IMG/VR virus record: IMGVR_UViG_3300046532_002190
Coordinates: 1 to 40,369 of that record
DNA from: a virus
Length of the DNA: 40,369 bases
Reading direction: 5' to 3' (one strand)
The notes beneath the pieces are model-generated. The model ran no database searches. It was not told the DNA's origin and was given only the letters and a program-made list of their open reading frames with translations. Position numbers and translations under genes: made by a program. Shown in pieces: positions 26,928-33,301 of the stretch (position 1 is its first letter; each line of letters opens with the position of its first letter).

Positions 26928-27039
26928 AACCTTTACTACTCTCCTCCTTTGGGTCATATAAATCTTCTAATGGTATTTTATAATACTCTTTCCCATTATC
27001 TTTATACTTATCAATAGGATAATTATAACTGTGTATTAA
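26914..27039 (-). pseudogene. In-frame continuation of the PD-(D/E)XK nuclease after a TAA
   Basis: Reading on in the same frame past the TAA at 27040-27042 gives 41 more sense codons up to a TAG at 26914-26916. They encode a hydrophilic, well-formed sequence (start LIHSYNYPIDKYKDNGKEYY, then KIPLEDLYDPKE). The stretch has no ATG in frame and no ribosome site. It looks like the true C-terminus of the nuclease, cut off by a nonsense change, or made by read-through. Confidence 0.55.
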
Positions 27040-27366
27040 TTATTTTATATAATGATATGGTAATATAGGATTATACTCTAGCCATTTATCGTAAGATTTC
27101 ATATCACATATCTTTAATTTCAATAAATCATAACATCCTTTAACTTCTACTAAGAAACATTTCTTTTGAATTACTATAAAATCAGGTGTATTCCTTATGA
27201 ACTCAGGTATTTTACAGAACTTTTCAACAGTTACATCTTCTCTATGTAAAAGATCGAGTCCATATCTAGTTACTACACAATCTATACTATTGTAATATTC
27301 TAAAGCTATATCCTCTGCTACATTTGACAACCTTCTTTTGCTAAAATCATCTTTATAATTAGCCAT
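27040..27366 (-). CDS. PD-(D/E)XK-type endonuclease, probably truncated
   Basis: 108 residues before the first stop. The motif PD62-x11-E74-V-K76 (TPDFIVIQKKCFLVEVKG) is the active site of the PD-(D/E)XK fold, and Glu19 may be the early acidic residue. Related phage proteins cut branched or foreign DNA, or act as Holliday-junction-type nucleases. The ORF stops soon after an expected strand (NPILPYHYIK), short for the fold, and coding-like sequence continues beyond. GGAG precedes the start (AAAGGAGAAATAG). It is the last gene of the early arm. Confidence 0.7.
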   Translation of the reverse strand: MANYKDDFSKRRLSNVAEDIALEYYNSIDCVVTRYGLDLLHREDVTVEKFCKIPEFIRNTPDFIVIQKKCFLVEVKGCYDLLKLKICDMKSYDKWLEYNPILPYHYIK

Positions 27367-27392
27367 CTATTTCTCCTTTATTTAATATAAGA

Positions 27393-27426
27393 GAGACCTA
27401 ATAATTAGGTCTAATAATCAGGTCTC
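27393..27426. repeat. Nested inverted repeat between ruvC and the nuclease gene
   Basis: AGACCTAAT (27394-27402) and ATTAGGTCT (27404-27412) form a near-perfect palindrome, and a second AGGTCTC (27420-27426) can pair with GAGACCT (27393-27399) instead. The two pairings exclude each other. On the minus strand this lies after the ruvC stop, so it could be an attenuator, a protein-binding site or an RNA processing stem. There is no T run. Confidence 0.5.
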
Positions 27427-27473
27427 CCCTATCTATATGTATTACTAGAATTTCTAAACATTGACATTACAAA

Positions 27474-27962
27474 CTAGTCACACATAATTTCATTACAATA
27501 GTGTGCTATCAATATAGCATCACTTACATTAAAGGTTATTCTTTTTTCAGGAAAATCATACCTACCTTTTGTACTTAGGTCTTCTGATAATTCCTTTAAT
27601 TCCCTTTTTCTTTCTTTTCTAGTTACTCCCTTTTTTATATTAAACCAGCTCATCCATTTATATGGTTCTATATCATGTTGATGTATATCTAGACTAGCTA
27701 TTATACCTTCCCATCTACCATAATTCTGCCCAAAGCTAAAGGTAGATACAACTCCTTGCCCTGGAAAAGAATGAACATGCTCTACCATGCAATAGACCTT
27801 ATCATATTTCTCATATGTTAAGTCCCATACCAAAGTCTGAAAATCATAAGACATTTCTTTTGGGTCTTTCCCACATCTTATGAAATTAATCTGCTCTTTA
27901 TATATAGCAGCTATACCCCCATTCTTACCTGGATCTACACCTATATATAGATTATTATCCAT
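27474..27962 (-). CDS. RuvC-like Holliday junction resolvase
   Basis: 162 residues with the RuvC/RNase H catalytic layout: Asp10 in GVDPGKNGGIA, Glu61 in VEHVHSFPGQG, and Asp148 in VSDAILIAHYC near the end. The segment STFSFGQNYG (73-82) followed by a basic patch (RKERKRELKEL) is typical of phage RuvC. It would cut four-way and branched DNA made by recombination before packaging. It overlaps the helicase gene by eight bases, consistent with one replication operon. Confidence 0.88.
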   Translation of the reverse strand: MDNNLYIGVDPGKNGGIAAIYKEQINFIRCGKDPKEMSYDFQTLVWDLTYEKYDKVYCMVEHVHSFPGQGVVSTFSFGQNYGRWEGIIASLDIHQHDIEPYKWMSWFNIKKGVTRKERKRELKELSEDLSTKGRYDFPEKRITFNVSDAILIAHYCNEIMCD

Positions 27963-29280
27963 TTCTCATCTCCTTTCTACAATCCTCTATTGATTCATAT
28001 ATTCTCGCTCTATCACCCCAATATCCTAGTTTCACAGTACCTGAAACACCATATCGAACCTTAGAACCTATTAACTCTATTATATTTTCTCCATCTTTAC
28101 CATTCATTTTAACTTTATGTTCATAGTATATAAAGAAAACATTCTCTGCTACTTGCTCTATTGCACCACTTTCAGCTAGATCAGATAACTTAGGCTTACC
28201 ATCTCCCCTTGTTTCTATACTACGATTTAATTGAGATAATAATATAGCTGCGCAATTATTGGATTTTACCAACCACTTATAATCATTTATTAATCGTTCT
28301 AACTGTAATCTCCTTTCTAACTTTGAATTCTCTGGTGATATTAATTGTATGTAGTCATCAAATATTACATCAGGCTTAAACTTTTTAACCTCCTTTGATG
28401 ATTCTTCAAATGATGATAGGTTATCAAACATAGCAAACCTATCCTCACTATACTTATTTGCTATAGTATTCTTAACTTCATCTAATCTAGCTGCAGTTTC
28501 TAGGTCATTTATATATCCTCTCCTAACATTCAGATAAGATAATTTCCCTGACTCTAAAACCATCAACTTTTTTAGCATTTCTATATTAGTCATCTCTCTG
28601 TTAAAAACCATAACCTTTAGTCCTTGATCCATACAAGATTTGATAAGATTTAACATCATAGTAGTTTTACCATGACCTGGTCTTCCACCTATTATAGATA
28701 GTTCTCCTCTAGTTATACCACCTGATAGTTTATCAATTTCTTTAAACCCTGTTTTTATTATATTAATACCTGCATCTCTAATACTTTCTAATGTCTTAGT
28801 TAGGTATTGATTTATATCAAACTTCACTCCTGGCTTTAAGTCTATTAATTTACCTATCTCTGTGTGTGCATCATTCATCATACTATAAACATCTTGATTA
28901 GCATAAGCTAGGTCGTTAATTGCAGATGTTTTTATTATTACATTTCTTAATAGATATAGTTCATATATCTTCTTAGAATAATACATGTAATTAACAGAAC
29001 TCATCCCATTACTATAGACTTGACTTATATAATAACTAGTCAATAAAGGGTCTGCACATATAGATGCTTTAGCACTAACTGTAACTAAGTCTATAGGTTC
29101 ATTATCCTTAACCATTTCTTTTATAACTCCAAATAATCTCTTGTTAATATTATTATAAAAGTAATCTCTATGTAAAAAAGGAGAAACTTCATTGTATATA
29201 GAAGGTCTACCTATTAAGTTACCTAGAACTGCTTTTTCTGTATCTTCACAATGAGGAGATACCCTAACATCTTTCTGCAT
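27955..29280 (-). CDS. DnaB-like replicative helicase
   Basis: 441 residues. The N-terminal domain (about 10-110) has the DnaB start CEDTEKAVLGNLI. The RecA-like domain has Walker A GRPGHGKTT (199-207), the catalytic NRE (227-229), Walker B VIFDDYIQLI (305-314), SQLNRSIE (349-356) and the LAESGAIEQ motif (368-376). It unwinds DNA 5' to 3' at the fork as a hexamer. No primase, polymerase or obvious loader gene is present, so it must work with host proteins. It starts inside the methyltransferase end (17-base overlap). Confidence 0.93.
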   Translation of the reverse strand: MQKDVRVSPHCEDTEKAVLGNLIGRPSIYNEVSPFLHRDYFYNNINKRLFGVIKEMVKDNEPIDLVTVSAKASICADPLLTSYYISQVYSNGMSSVNYMYYSKKIYELYLLRNVIIKTSAINDLAYANQDVYSMMNDAHTEIGKLIDLKPGVKFDINQYLTKTLESIRDAGINIIKTGFKEIDKLSGGITRGELSIIGGRPGHGKTTMMLNLIKSCMDQGLKVMVFNREMTNIEMLKKLMVLESGKLSYLNVRRGYINDLETAARLDEVKNTIANKYSEDRFAMFDNLSSFEESSKEVKKFKPDVIFDDYIQLISPENSKLERRLQLERLINDYKWLVKSNNCAAILLSQLNRSIETRGDGKPKLSDLAESGAIEQVAENVFFIYYEHKVKMNGKDGENIIELIGSKVRYGVSGTVKLGYWGDRARIYESIEDCRKEMRNG

Positions 29281-30061
29281 CTAGTACCTCCTTTAGTCTT
29301 TTAAAGATAAGATATGGAATTTGAGGAACTATAGAATTGCCTAATGCGTGGATTCTTTCTTTCCTATTAATCACTTCTTTTCCAACCCTTGAGATTCCTC
29401 TAGGTTCGTGTAGCCAATTGGATAACCCATCATCCACTCTATCCATTCTGGATGTAAATACGCTGTTCGTTTGCTCTGGTATTCCATCTCTGCTACTCGA
29501 CTCACTAAATCGTTCCCTTTCCAATTCGCTGTTTTCCTTCTTGCATTGTAATCTGATGCTACTGGGGTAGGCAACAACCCAGATTCTTTCTCTTTTATGC
29601 CAAGCACCAACTTGCTTTGCAGATATACATTGCCATTCTGCATCATACCCTGCTTCGGCAAGATCTCTAAGTACGATGTTGAGTCCTCTACTAGTGAGAG
29701 CTGCGACATTTTCAATGATTGCGAATCTGGGTCGTAACTCCCTAATAAGCCTGTAATATTCAAACCAAAGACCTGACCTTGTTCCTTCATTTATTCCTGC
29801 TCCTTTCCCTGCTAATGAAATATCTTGACAAGGGAATCCCCCTGTTATAATATCTACATCACCAGATTGTTCTTTTGTTAATGTTTTAATATCCCTGAAT
29901 ATTGGAGCATCAGGGAATCTCTTCTCTAATAGACTTATGCAATATTCATCTATATCGCAGAAGCCTTTAATGTCTAGTTTATTTCCCCAAACCCATTTAG
30001 CAGAGAGGGAGAATCCCCCTATACCACTAAATAAATCTAGTAGTTTGATAGTCTCTTTCAC
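29264..30061 (-). CDS. DNA (cytosine-5) methyltransferase
   Basis: 265 residues. Motif I LLDLFSGIGGF (7-17), motif IV GGFPCQDIS (74-82) with catalytic Cys78, motif VI ENV (117-119), motif VIII variant QVGAWHKRERIW (150-161) and motif X HALGNSIVPQI near the end. It adds a methyl to C5 of cytosine in a short target, probably to escape host restriction. The target-recognition segment between motifs VIII and X (about 165-235) is very short, and the DNA encoding this part also encodes another ORF. It lies just upstream of the helicase. Confidence 0.93.
   Translation of the reverse strand: MKETIKLLDLFSGIGGFSLSAKWVWGNKLDIKGFCDIDEYCISLLEKRFPDAPIFRDIKTLTKEQSGDVDIITGGFPCQDISLAGKGAGINEGTRSGLWFEYYRLIRELRPRFAIIENVAALTSRGLNIVLRDLAEAGYDAEWQCISAKQVGAWHKRERIWVVAYPSSIRLQCKKENSELERERFSESSSRDGIPEQTNSVFTSRMDRVDDGLSNWLHEPRGISRVGKEVINRKERIHALGNSIVPQIPYLIFKRLKEVLDAERC
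29371..29790 (-). CDS. 139-residue ORF nested out of frame inside the methyltransferase gene
   Basis: Entirely inside the methyltransferase gene, same strand, other frame. The ATG at 29790 is preceded by AAAGGAGCAGGAATAA, a very good ribosome site. The product is not random: LPKQGMMQNGN (44-54), GLLPTPVASD (71-80) and HPEWIEWMMGYPIGYTNLE (113-131) match a protein pattern (LPTPxAxD ... NPxFVEWLMGxPxGWTxLE) that I recall in many phage proteins annotated near or as methyltransferases. Codon by codon, this last motif is the same DNA as RVDDGLSNWLHEPRGISRV in the methyltransferase frame. The function is unknown. Confidence 0.6.
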   Translation of the reverse strand: MKEQGQVFGLNITGLLGSYDPDSQSLKMSQLSLVEDSTSYLEILPKQGMMQNGNVYLQSKLVLGIKEKESGLLPTPVASDYNARRKTANWKGNDLVSRVAEMEYQSKRTAYLHPEWIEWMMGYPIGYTNLEESQGLEKK

Positions 30062-30089
30062 TATTATTTCCCTTCTTGTTTACTTTTTA

Positions 30090-30281
30090 TTAATGCCAGT
30101 AACCATATAACTCAAAGAATCTTATTCTACTGATCTTACACATATTCTCTGTTATTATAGCGCCTGTTATTTCAGATTTATTTCCTATATTATTTTCATA
30201 ATATTCTATTATTAACTCGTAATAATGTTTGATAAATAGTTCGTCTGACTTCATATTGTCTAATTTTTCTGATATACTAAT
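30090..30281 (-). CDS. Small protein with possible AUU start
   Basis: The frame contains ATG at 30254 (54 residues, no ribosome site). Nine codons earlier it has ATT at 30281, and GAGGAGG lies at a good distance before that ATT, overlapping the end of the previous gene. I therefore extend it to ATT (63 residues) with reserve. The sequence is aromatic and acidic-rich (KHYYELIIEYYENN) with a Cys at position 39 of the shorter form. Function is not recognised. Confidence 0.5.
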   Translation of the reverse strand: MSISEKLDNMKSDELFIKHYYELIIEYYENNIGNKSEITGAIITENMCKISRIRFFELYGYWH

Positions 30282-30414
30282 CTGTACCTCCTCTCTCTTT
30301 TTCTATGATACCCAATAATATATTATGTCTCTTTGCATCTATCTCTTCTATAAATTTCTTACCATCACTTGTTATATATATTACAGTCAATTCATGACTA
30401 ATTCTTTTTTCCAT
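30277..30414 (-). CDS. 45-residue conserved-looking small protein
   Basis: ATG 30414 with GGAGG upstream (TTTGGAGGAAAT). The peptide has two strands (ELTVIYITSDGKKF) then a charged helix (IEEIDAKRHNILLGIIEKER). The same pattern, 'VxYxTxDGKxFxxxxxAxxHE', is frequent in small phage proteins of unknown function. It overlaps the gene downstream by five bases. Confidence 0.6.
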   Translation of the reverse strand: MEKRISHELTVIYITSDGKKFIEEIDAKRHNILLGIIEKERGGTD

Positions 30415-30432
30415 ATTTCCTCCAAAGGTAGG

Positions 30433-30504
30433 GGGGAGTATTAATACTAGAGTTGAGCAGACCCTAGTGGAAGAAGAAGGTAGAAGACTTCCCTAACACT
30501 CCCC
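30433..30504 (-). ncRNA. Structured intergenic RNA element (72 nt)
   Basis: On the minus strand GGGGAGTGTT and AATACTCCCC pair over 10 bp, with one G-U that is an A-C mismatch on the other strand, so the RNA is probably from the minus strand. Inside are GGAAG/CTTCC and ACTAGGG/CTCTAGT hairpins, giving a three-way junction. It lies between two small genes, ending just before the ribosome site of the 45-residue gene. It is the length of a tRNA, but T-arm and D-arm consensus are missing. Confidence 0.4.
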
Positions 30505-30510
30505 AAATAT

Positions 30511-30687
30511 TTATTCATTTAATTTTAAAATCTTTTCTACTTCTACTATAGTATTTTCTGCTCTAGTCCTAGATATATCATTAGGACAATTATCTACTAT
30601 ATATTTTAAACTTTCTAAACATATTTTCAAAGCCTCTATTGTGTCCCCATATAGATCAGCTGCGCTATTATTTATTTCTTCTGACAT
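30511..30687 (-). CDS. Small helical acidic protein
   Basis: I use ATG 30687, after AAAGGAG. The upstream in-frame ATG at 30711 is inside the previous gene's end. The 58-residue product (start MSEEINNSAADLY) is a likely pair of helices with a conserved-looking acidic end (IVEVEKILKLNE). No domain recognised. Confidence 0.6.
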   Translation of the reverse strand: MSEEINNSAADLYGDTIEALKICLESLKYIVDNCPNDISRTRAENTIVEVEKILKLNE

Positions 30688-30688
30688 T

Positions 30689-30874
30689 TTACTCCTTTCC
30701 AAACCACCCATCTCTGAACTCTTTTAATATTCTTGCTCTTTGTTTAGATGTGTATATTTTGTTTGATTTCTTTTTTCGCCCTTCAACTATAGCTTTCATA
30801 GATCTTTTATATCTAGGTGAACTTGTATCTGAAGCTAAGCCTGATAATAAAACTTTTTTTGTTGGTTTACTCAT
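30689..30874 (-). CDS. Small very basic protein
   Basis: 61 residues with about a third Lys/Arg (GRKKKSNKIYTSKQRARILKEFRDG). AGAAGGAG precedes the ATG, which overlaps the previous stop (ATGA). The charge suggests nucleic-acid binding. No known fold is recognised. It lies in the chain of small early genes between the methyltransferase and SSB genes. Confidence 0.6.
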   Translation of the reverse strand: MSKPTKKVLLSGLASDTSSPRYKRSMKAIVEGRKKKSNKIYTSKQRARILKEFRDGWFGKE

Positions 30875-31086
30875 ATTGCTCCTTCTATATTTAATTTTCT
30901 AAAACCTTTTAATCCAACTTCTCTTTTAGCACAATTGCCACACATAACTAATTTCTCTATCTTATAAGTACTAGAGAGAGCAGGGTGACCATACCAATCA
31001 TAGAACTGCCCTCTCATTTTATATTCTCTACATGTTTCACAAGACCTAGATTCCTTACTATCTCTTGCTATAAACCATTTTCCCAT
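30871..31086 (-). CDS. Four-cysteine zinc-binding protein
   Basis: 71 residues with two CxxC pairs: SCETC (residues 16-19) and MCGNC (49-52), a zinc knuckle or ribbon spacing of 29 residues, plus a basic end. Such small proteins often bind DNA, RNA or host polymerase. The start overlaps the end of an HTH peptide gene upstream, and its TGA overlaps the next ATG. Confidence 0.65.
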   Translation of the reverse strand: MGKWFIARDSKESRSCETCREYKMRGQFYDWYGHPALSSTYKIEKLVMCGNCAKREVGLKGFRKLNIEGAI

Positions 31087-31207
31087 TTAGCCTCTTTTTA
31101 TATCTATAGAATGTTGCTCTAGATATTCCAGAATACTTAATTACTGTTAGAGGTTTTAGTCCTAGTTTATAATGTAAGAAAAATAACAACCTTATTTTTA
31201 GACTCAT
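31058..31207 (-). CDS. Small helix-turn-helix protein
   Basis: 49 residues from ATG 31207. Residues 15-40 (LGLKPLTVIKYSGISRATFYRYKKRL) have the geometry of a homeodomain-like HTH: helix, turn with Gly/Ser, recognition helix SRATFYRYK. It is the kind of domain found in resolvases and small phage regulators. It overlaps the zinc protein gene by 29 bases. It is a candidate regulator of the early arm. Confidence 0.6.
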   Translation of the reverse strand: MSLKIRLLFFLHYKLGLKPLTVIKYSGISRATFYRYKKRLNGKMVYSKR

Positions 31208-31218
31208 CTGCTACCCCC

Positions 31219-31830
31219 TTAAAATGGTATATCATCATGACTATCTTTCAAGTCATCGTTTAAAGGGACATCCCAAACATCGAAACTAATTGCCTTAACA
31301 GATGTTCTAGATTTGCCTTCCTTGTCTGTCCATTGCTCCTCTACAATATAAGCTCTAATTGGCTTACCTATAAGATCACTTGCTTCTAAGACAGGGAATT
31401 GCTTTACTTTTGCTTTTACACCATCTAATTCAACCTCTACTTCTGGACACTCTACACCAACTTTTTCACAGAAACCTAGGTACTTATCATTAGCACCATT
31501 GTTTGCTTCCCATTCATCTGTCTCACCAGGATTTAAGAATAAGAATACTCCTGTTGTTCTAACTTCTCTACCAGCAAACACTTCTCCATTTACAGGATTC
31601 CCATTATCATCGTGGAAAGTTAGATTCTTATTTGCATTAGCCAATTCAAGAGTTAGATTGAAAACCTTAGCCTTATATCTTTTTCTTACATTAACTTCCT
31701 TAATGGAAACTTCTTTAATATAAGCAAAATATACTTGCTTTGGTATCAATTTCTTTCTTCCAGACTCACTTGGATTGTAGAATTGAATACTACCTGTATC
31801 ACTCTTTATAACATCATTTACTGTTGCCAT
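31219..31830 (-). CDS. Single-stranded-DNA-binding-like protein
   Basis: 203 residues, mostly beta, and with an acidic C-terminal tail ending in DDIPF, the peptide that SSB proteins use to recruit replication partners. The long OB-like body (about 20-190) contains KQVYFAYIKEV and YKAKVFNLTLEL. It lies between the annealing protein and the replication genes. Binding of ssDNA is inferred from the tail and the neighbours; the family name is uncertain. Confidence 0.65.
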   Translation of the reverse strand: MATVNDVIKSDTGSIQFYNPSESGRKKLIPKQVYFAYIKEVSIKEVNVRKRYKAKVFNLTLELANANKNLTFHDDNGNPVNGEVFAGREVRTTGVFLFLNPGETDEWEANNGANDKYLGFCEKVGVECPEVEVELDGVKAKVKQFPVLEASDLIGKPIRAYIVEEQWTDKEGKSRTSVKAISFDVWDVPLNDDLKDSHDDIPF

Positions 31831-31831
31831 A

Positions 31832-32491
31832 CTATTTCCCTTCCTTGTTATTATTATGTAATCTCTCTATCTTCGTTTTTACAGCACTAATATTCTCTGA
31901 ATTTATAGTTTGTTCTTCTATGCCTTTTAGAATATCTGTAACCACTTTACTATCTAATCCTTCCATATCTATCTTTATAGACTCTACTTCTTCTTTAGAT
32001 AAAGATATGTCCTTCACACTCTTTTTATAAACATCATCTGCAATATTGCATAGTCTATTTATAGCTCTTTTAAAAGCATTTGTATTAGCACTAGCAACAT
32101 TCTTATCTACATCAACTACATTTTCTGCTACATGTGCAGAGCCTCTCTTAAATTGGACTCGTGCAGCACCCATTGATGAGAATGTTCTAGGTACTCCTGC
32201 ATCAACTACACTTAGAGTACCTCTTACTATTACCCACTCTGCTCCTAGAAATTCTGAATTATCTAATTTCCAAGACCATATAGGATAATGTTCGTTTAAT
32301 TGCTTTCGCATATAAGCCTCATTTACATAATCAAAACCATCTCCCTTTCGCTCTATAAAAGGCTTTGGAGTAGGTTTAGATGATATAAACTCTCTCTTCT
32401 GTTTTATAGCATTTACAATCTTCATATTCTGCTCAAACTTATCTTTCTGTGCATCAATAGATTGCGTAACACTTTGTGCTTCTTTAGACAT
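31832..32491 (-). CDS. Rad52-like single-strand annealing protein
   Basis: 219 residues. The core (about 55-170) reads like the Rad52/22 superfamily: FDYVNEAYMRKQLNEHYPIWSW, then ARVQFKRGSAHVAENVVDVD and SANTNAFKRAINRLCNIADDVYKK, the last a typical basic helical patch. It would anneal complementary strands coated by SSB in recombination-dependent replication. The Cas4-like nuclease is next to it, as exonuclease-annealase pairs usually are. The gene overlaps that nuclease by eight bases. Confidence 0.8.
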   Translation of the reverse strand: MSKEAQSVTQSIDAQKDKFEQNMKIVNAIKQKREFISSKPTPKPFIERKGDGFDYVNEAYMRKQLNEHYPIWSWKLDNSEFLGAEWVIVRGTLSVVDAGVPRTFSSMGAARVQFKRGSAHVAENVVDVDKNVASANTNAFKRAINRLCNIADDVYKKSVKDISLSKEEVESIKIDMEGLDSKVVTDILKGIEEQTINSENISAVKTKIERLHNNNKEGK

Positions 32492-32951
32492 TTAGGTCTC
32501 CTTCACATTGTTGTTTATATTGACAATATCTGCATTCCCAATCCATAACAGGGGATACACCCTTCTTTAAATCTGGCAGACCATTCTTATGTTCTGCTAA
32601 TGTCCTTTTCCAAAAAGAATAGGAAGACATTATTCTATCTTCAGTTACTTCTAAGTATTTTATCATAGATGTATTTTTATTATAGAAAAGTAGATACATT
32701 TTAATCTTGTGATCAGGGTACATATCTTCTAGTGCTAATCCATATGTAGCTAATTGCAACTCTTGATGTATAGATCCAGATGGATCAGCCTTTCTACCAA
32801 ACTTCATTTTATAAGACCAATCATTTATAGTTTTAATATCAAACAGATGCACTTCCTTATCATCTGTAACTATCGCCAAATCTAGATAACCTCTAACATT
32901 TAAATCATCTATTTGAATTTCTTTTTCTACTAAAACTTCCTTAATAATCAT
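32484..32951 (-). CDS. Cas4/RecB-like nuclease, C-terminal half
   Basis: I use ATG 32951, 155 residues. It has the PD-(D/E)XK core: Asp24 in VRGYLDLAIV, D38-I-K40 in HLFDIKTI, a later QELQLATYGL (Gln/Tyr motif), and three cysteines C140, C143 and C149 (CRYCQYKQQC) that in Cas4/AddB enzymes bind a 4Fe-4S cluster together with an N-terminal cysteine. That cysteine is on a separate ORF at 33288-33560. The start overlaps the small ORF between the halves by 11 bases and lacks a clear ribosome site. Confidence 0.8.
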   Translation of the reverse strand: MIIKEVLVEKEIQIDDLNVRGYLDLAIVTDDKEVHLFDIKTINDWSYKMKFGRKADPSGSIHQELQLATYGLALEDMYPDHKIKMYLLFYNKNTSMIKYLEVTEDRIMSSYSFWKRTLAEHKNGLPDLKKGVSPVMDWECRYCQYKQQCEGDLNV

Positions 32952-33180
32952 AAATATCATCTTCATCTGGGTCAACAGGGCAAACAATGTCAGATTCCAT
33001 TCCTTTAAAAGACACTGAGTCTGTAACTAGGTTATTCTGAAAATCTACCCAAACCTGTACATAGAAAGGTTCTACATACCAACCATTACTCTTTGCAACT
33101 TTACTCCAGAAAACTCTCGTTTCCTCTATAGTTTTTATAACATTTTCTGTTAATTCATACTCACTATCTTCTTCGCTCAT
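32941..33180 (-). CDS. Small acidic protein inserted between the nuclease halves
   Basis: 79 residues with AGGAG before the ATG (AATAGGAGCAATATG). The core FWSKVAKSNGWYVEPFYVQVWVDFQ and then DSVSFKGMESDIVC recalls a widespread small phage protein of unknown function (GWY.EPF.VQVWVD...DSVSF.GM). The tail is acidic (DPDEDDIYDY). It is complete and lies just where the nuclease is split, so it is probably an inserted gene rather than part of the enzyme. Confidence 0.65.
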   Translation of the reverse strand: MSEEDSEYELTENVIKTIEETRVFWSKVAKSNGWYVEPFYVQVWVDFQNNLVTDSVSFKGMESDIVCPVDPDEDDIYDY

Positions 33181-33206
33181 ATTGCTCCTATTCTTAATTA
33201 AACTAT

Positions 33207-33232
33207 TAAACTATTTCCTAAGAAATAGTTTA
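33207..33232. repeat. Perfect 11-bp inverted repeat (hairpin)
   Basis: TAAACTATTTC (33207-33217) and GAAATAGTTTA (33222-33232) are perfect complements with a 4-base loop. It lies between the N-terminal nuclease ORF and the inserted small gene. No T run follows on the minus strand, so it may be an operator, mRNA stabiliser or attenuator. Confidence 0.6.
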
Positions 33233-33259
33233 TAGTAGTAGTTACTTATAAGTCTTATA

Positions 33260-33280
33260 TAGTATAGTAGTTATATAGTA
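33260..33280 (-). repeat. 21-bp sequence shared with the terS-terL gap
   Basis: The reverse complement of 33260-33280 is identical to 40192-40212, just before terL. Both lie in tacta/tata repeats and could be convergent low complexity, but an exact match of 21 bases in two intergenic sites of opposite orientation merits note. Confidence 0.5.
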
Positions 33281-33301
33281 TATAGGACTACTCATTTTCA
33301 A
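33272..33301 (-). promoter_or_regulatory. Putative promoter inside the split nuclease region
   Basis: On the minus strand TTGAAA (33301-33296), an 18-base spacer and TATATA (33277-33272) resemble a sigma70 promoter. It would drive the inserted small gene and the downstream nuclease half, annealase and SSB. The downstream sequence is a tacta/tata low-complexity stretch that makes the call uncertain. Confidence 0.4.

Noticed and set aside
27040-27042. Genome-wide recoding of TAA as sense
   Set aside because: Many genes end with TAA at sensible positions (portal, capsid, tape measure, helicase neighbours), so TAA works as stop in general.
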